Shown: piece by piece, positions 5,830 to 8,043 of the stretch
Layout: each line of letters begins with the position of its first letter
Position numbering within the stretch: position 1 is the first letter of the stretch
DNA from: an uncultured Bacilli bacterium
GTDB lineage: Bacteria > Bacillota_I > Bacilli_A > RF39 > UBA660
Length of the DNA: 8,043 nt
Reading direction: 5' to 3'
NCBI GenBank assembly: GCA_944333305.1
Contig: CALVKV010000060.1
Location: 1-8,043, forward strand
Notes under the pieces: generated by a model
What the model saw: only the letters and a program-made list of their open reading frames with translations
Told to the model about the DNA's origin: nothing
The model's database searches: none
Made by a program: the position numbers and the translations under genes

Positions 5830-7140
5830 ATGGAACTAAAAAGAGAAATACTTGAAGAAATAAGTAATAACTATATACATGGTATAGAAAATAAAACAGT
5901 AAGATGTGCTCTAGTAAATAATAGTATAAGAGATATTATGAGAAATAAAGAAAGAGAAGGACAATTACTATTTAATTTTTCTATTAACCTTGATACTCTA
6001 AATGCTGTAAATCAAAAAAATGCTAATAATTCTTTTATATATGCAGGGTGTAATGTATTAAGAGAGTCTATATGTAAAAAATATGATTTAGAAAATTTTG
6101 AGATTTCTCAAAGTTATATATCTTTTTATGATAAATTAGAAAAATGTAATTATATTATGGAAAGTTTAGTTGAACTTAAGGATAGAGATATAGATGATAG
6201 AGAAAGGCATTTTTTACTAACAAAAGGAGTTCAAGACGGTGGTGTATGGGATTTCTTTTCTAATATTATTAATAAATATGGCTTTGTTCCTAAAACAGCG
6301 ATGAGTGATACATATCAAAGTCTTAATCCAGATGAAATGAATCATCTACTTGATAGAAAATTAAGGCAGTTTAATGCTAGATTACTTACTAGTAATGAGA
6401 ATTTAGATTATTTAAAAAGTTTATATTTAGATGATATTTATAGAATACTAGCTTGTTGTTACGGTGTTCCACCAAAACAGTTTGATTTTGAATATACAGA
6501 TAAAGATAAAAAATATCATATTATTAAGGGGATTACTCCTTTAGAATTTTATCATGAATATACTGATATAAACATAAATAACTATGTATGTATTACTAAT
6601 GTACCAACAAAAGATAAAACTTTTAATAGAACTTATAGTGTTAAATATTTACAAAATGTTATAGAAGGTAAAACACCTATATTTCTTAATCTTCCTATTG
6701 ATGAGTTAAAAAAACTTGTAATTAAGCAATTACAAGCCAAAGAAGTAGTTTGGTTAGGCTGTGATTTTAAAAAAACAATAGATAAAAGAGATGGAATATT
6801 TGATGATATGAGTTTTAATTATTATGATACCTTTAAAACTGATTTCTTTATGACTAAAGAAGAAGCTCTTGATAATTATGAAAGCTCAATGAATCATGCT
6901 ATGATAGTTACTGGAGTTAATTTAGAGGATAATAAAGCAACTAAATGGAAACTTGAGAATAGTTGGGGTGAAGATGTAGGTAATAAAGGATATTTTGTCG
7001 CAAGTGATTCTTGGTTTGAAAAGTATGTATATCAAGTAGTTATTAATAAGAAATATTTAACTCAAGAACAATTAGATGAAATGTCATATGAACCAGTAGA
7101 GTTAAAACCATGGGATCCTTTAGGAATGCTTGCTAGATAA
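5830..7140 (+). CDS. PepC/bleomycin-hydrolase-like C1B family protein lacking the catalytic Cys
   Basis: A 436-residue homologue of aminopeptidase C, a cytoplasmic hexameric papain-like peptidase that trims N-terminal residues. Family landmarks along the length are VNQK (60-63), QDGGVWDFF (135-143), GVPPKQFDFEY (212-222), VVWLGCD (306-312), MNHAM (354-358), KLENSWG (374-380), GYFVASDSWFEKYVYQVVINKKYL (387-410, given as landmarks) and the C-terminal PWDPLGMLAR. His356 and Asn377 of the triad are present, as is the oxyanion Gln62. The nucleophile site, GRCW in the family, reads NNSF here: Ser68 (TCT, 6031-6033) replaces Cys and Phe replaces Trp. The protein is otherwise full length and intact, so it looks like a maintained pseudopeptidase rather than a decaying gene. 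An extra Arg follows the usual terminal Leu-Ala. GGTGA (5821-5825) lies 4 bases before the ATG. It is divergent from the kinase gene. Confidence 0.9.
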   Translation: MELKREILEEISNNYIHGIENKTVRCALVNNSIRDIMRNKEREGQLLFNFSINLDTLNAVNQKNANNSFIYAGCNVLRESICKKYDLENFEISQSYISFYDKLEKCNYIMESLVELKDRDIDDRERHFLLTKGVQDGGVWDFFSNIINKYGFVPKTAMSDTYQSLNPDEMNHLLDRKLRQFNARLLTSNENLDYLKSLYLDDIYRILACCYGVPPKQFDFEYTDKDKKYHIIKGITPLEFYHEYTDININNYVCITNVPTKDKTFNRTYSVKYLQNVIEGKTPIFLNLPIDELKKLVIKQLQAKEVVWLGCDFKKTIDKRDGIFDDMSFNYYDTFKTDFFMTKEEALDNYESSMNHAMIVTGVNLEDNKATKWKLENSWGEDVGNKGYFVASDSWFEKYVYQVVINKKYLTQEQLDEMSYEPVELKPWDPLGMLAR

Positions 7141-7141
7141 T

Positions 7142-7211
7142 AAACTTTTTGTTGTGATTATTAATAAGTTGATATAAAATAAAAATATAGATAATATGAA
7201 ACTTTTTGTTG
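7142..7211 (+). repeat. Direct repeat AAACTTTTTGTTG (two copies)
   Basis: The 13-base word AAACTTTTTGTTG occurs at 7142-7154 and 7199-7211, 57 bases apart. Each copy ends in a -35-like element. The first (TTGTTG, 7149-7154) has a possible TATAAA at 7173-7178 with 18-base spacing. The second runs into the consensus promoter of the downstream operon. This could mark tandem promoters or a duplicated activator site. Confidence 0.5.
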
Positions 7212-7237
7212 ACACTAGAATACTTGTTCGTTATAAT
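7209..7237 (+). promoter_or_regulatory. Consensus sigma-A promoter of the small-gene operon
   Basis: TTGACA (7209-7214), a 17-base spacer and TATAAT (7232-7237) match the ideal sigma-A promoter exactly, the best such match in the window. Transcription should start near 7244, leaving a leader of about 40 bases with GGAGGTG at 7270-7276 before the ATG at 7284. Confidence 0.85.
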
Positions 7238-7251
7238 ATATAACTAAACAA
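7224..7251. promoter_or_regulatory. Palindromic candidate operator over the -10 box
   Basis: GTTATA (7230-7235), ATA, TATAAC (7239-7244) is a perfect inverted repeat. It is extended by TTGTT (7224-7228) and AACAA (7247-7251), offset by one base. It covers the -10 box and the start of transcription, the usual place for a repressor site in a self-regulated operon. AT-rich DNA makes part of the symmetry cheap. Confidence 0.45.
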
Positions 7252-7283
7252 ATCATATTATCGAAGATTGGAGGTGCTTCTTT

Positions 7284-7451
7284 ATGAAAGAAGAGAAAAA
7301 AAGCTTAAAATTTCCTAATGGCTTTTTTACTAAAATAAGACCAGAAGCAACACCTAGTAAAGATAAAGATGATACGATTATACCAATTAAATGGTCTAAA
7401 AAAGTTCTTACTAAAAAGAAAAAAGCTATAGTAAATAAAATGGATGTGTAG
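7284..7451 (+). CDS. Small lysine-rich hypothetical protein, 55 residues
   Basis: The product (MKEEKKSLKFPNGFFTKIRP at its start) has 15 Lys and 1 Arg among 55 residues, against 7 acidic residues, so it is strongly basic. It has a KFPNGFF motif near the N-terminus, an IIPIKWSKKVL core (32-42) and a KKKK run (44-47). A textbook ribosome binding site, GGAGGTG (7270-7276), lies 7 bases before the ATG. It is first in the operon under the consensus promoter, and its stop (7449-7451) touches the GGTGA site of the next gene. As the small first gene before a PemK/MazF-like protein it could be an antitoxin. No DNA-binding fold is evident, so the role is a guess from position. Confidence 0.75.
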   Translation: MKEEKKSLKFPNGFFTKIRPEATPSKDKDDTIIPIKWSKKVLTKKKKAIVNKMDV

Positions 7452-7460
7452 GTGATTAAT

Positions 7461-7718
7461 ATGTGCAAAGTTGGTGATGTTATAGTAATAGACAAATATA
7501 TTAGTGATGATGGGACAGTGTTATCACGTCATTCCTTTGTTGTAATTGATGATAATGCTGATGAAATTAAAGGTTTAAAATATGATTTTGTTGCTAATGT
7601 TATGTCAAGTTTTAAAGATGAAAAACATAAACATAGAAAATTAAAGTATAAAGAAAATGTTGGAGTCACTAGCGATGATATAATTTCAGATAATAAAAAT
7701 ATTGAAGCTATTGTATAA
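7461..7718 (+). CDS. PemK/MazF-like protein, apparently truncated
   Basis: An 85-residue protein starting MCKVGDVIVIDKYISDDGTV. The KVGDVIVI strand, RHSFVVIDD, the GLKYDFVANVMSSFKDE segment and the following charged KHKHRKLKY stretch resemble, from memory, a Bacillota family with a PemK/MazF-type fold (mRNA-cutting toxins) whose members are nearer 150 residues. Here the reading frame ends shortly after the KLKYKENVGVTSDD segment, so the C-terminal half seems missing. The next 32 bases and the following gene do not restore it. GGTGA (7451-7455) sits 5 bases before the ATG at 7461, and the site overlaps the stop of the upstream gene, indicating translational coupling. It may be an inactive remnant or a genuine short form. 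The family call is moderate; toxicity is not shown by the sequence. Confidence 0.6.
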   Translation: MCKVGDVIVIDKYISDDGTVLSRHSFVVIDDNADEIKGLKYDFVANVMSSFKDEKHKHRKLKYKENVGVTSDDIISDNKNIEAIV

Positions 7719-7750
7719 TGCTTTAAACAATACAGAAAGAAGGAAGTAAT

Positions 7751-8043
7751 ATGAGAGATGAATTAAAATATCCTAGAGCTTTTGCTCTAATGCCTGTACC
7801 TGTAGAAATGGCTTATAATGAAGCAGAACTTAAAGTATATAATGGTGTATACTGCTATGTTGTATCTCCTTGTTATATTGTTAGAAAATATACTGACTAT
7901 ATGCAAGATGAATATGGTATTGAAAACGATGGCTTTGAAGTCGTTTTCCCACGAAAATATTTAGGCGAACAATTTGAGTTTAATAAAAGGACAATACCTG
8001 GAAAAAAATTAGATATAGTTCCTGAATTGTATCCTTCTGTTTC
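7751..8043 (+). CDS. Hypothetical protein, N-terminal 97 residues (cut by window edge)
   Basis: An open frame runs from the ATG at 7751 to the window end with no stop. AAGGA (7740-7744) lies 6 bases upstream. It begins MRDELKYPRAFALMPVPVEM and continues with alternating strand-like segments (VYNGVYCYVVSPCYIVRKYT, then DGFEVVFPRKYLGEQF). There is no signal peptide or membrane segment, and I do not recognise the family. It starts 32 bases after the PemK/MazF-like gene with no terminator or promoter between, so it is probably the third gene of the same operon. An 8-base inverted repeat, GAAAACGA (7922-7929) and TCGTTTTC (7941-7948), lies inside it. Confidence 0.7.
   Translation, partial: MRDELKYPRAFALMPVPVEMAYNEAELKVYNGVYCYVVSPCYIVRKYTDYMQDEYGIENDGFEVVFPRKYLGEQFEFNKRTIPGKKLDIVPELYPSV

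Noticed and set aside
6049..6051. Cys74 of the PepC-like protein as a substitute nucleophile
   Set aside because: It lies six residues after the family's Cys position, in the helix where PepC usually has Leu (AGLN becomes AGCN), so it would not face the His356/Asn377 site in the normal way.
7253..7495. Minus-strand frame of about 80 codons that reads as a hydrophobic, membrane-like protein
   Set aside because: It starts at TTG without a ribosome binding site and lies opposite the Lys-rich gene, whose AAA codons become TTT (Phe) on the other strand. Its hydrophobicity is a by-product.
7922..7948. Inverted repeat GAAAACGA/TCGTTTTC with an 11-base spacer
   Set aside because: It lies inside an open coding frame with no T-run after it, so it is neither a terminator nor an obvious operator.
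1..8043. Recoded genetic code (TGA as Trp), prompted by AT richness and no TGA stops
   Set aside because: All Trp codons seen are TGG and no gene needs an in-frame TGA to be complete. Absence of TGA among eight visible stops is weak evidence either way.
1..8043. CRISPR array, insertion sequence, integrase or attachment site
   Set aside because: No regularly spaced repeats, transposase or integrase motifs, or long terminal inverted repeats were found on either strand. The only attachment-site candidate, the tRNA at the window edge, has no visible direct repeat of its 3' end.

Overview
The window is a roughly 8 kb piece of a very AT-rich chromosome. Its genes have short GGTGA or GGAGG ribosome binding sites and canonical sigma-A promoters. 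It carries a LysR regulator, a tRNA-Gln of Bacillus-like structure and a clostridial/Bacilli-type glutamyl-tRNA synthetase with a KFSKR-KDPE signature. This points to a low-GC Bacillota, probably a gut member of the Bacilli (Erysipelotrichales or RF39-like); the placement is inferred from composition and families only. TGG is used for Trp, and every visible stop is TAA or TAG.

Left part (1-3145): a tRNA-Gln(CUG) and a minus-strand LysR-type regulator converge on a shared bidirectional terminator. The regulator diverges from a 267-residue protein I do not recognise, across a 152-base region with promoters in both directions and two sets of palindromic elements. A calcineurin-like metallophosphoesterase with a winged-helix-like N-terminus follows from its own promoter.

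Centre (3146-7140): gltX (glutamyl-tRNA synthetase) converges tail to tail, with a 9-base gap, on a single-domain HipA/CtkA-like kinase. The kinase diverges from a PepC/bleomycin-hydrolase homologue. Glutamyl-tRNA synthetase is the known target of Escherichia coli HipA, so kinase and plausible substrate are neighbours here. The PepC homologue keeps the catalytic His and Asn and the family C-terminus but has Ser in place of the nucleophilic Cys, so it is probably a pseudopeptidase or a repurposed protein.

Right part (7141-8043): a perfect-consensus promoter (TTGACA-17-TATAAT), overlapped by an imperfect palindrome, drives at least three genes. These are a 55-residue lysine-rich protein, an 85-residue protein resembling the N-terminal half of a PemK/MazF-like toxin family, and a protein of unknown function cut by the window edge. 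The layout suggests a self-regulated toxin-antitoxin-like operon, but this is inference.

No CRISPR array, insertion sequence or integrase was seen. No gene-free stretch exceeds about 150 bases.
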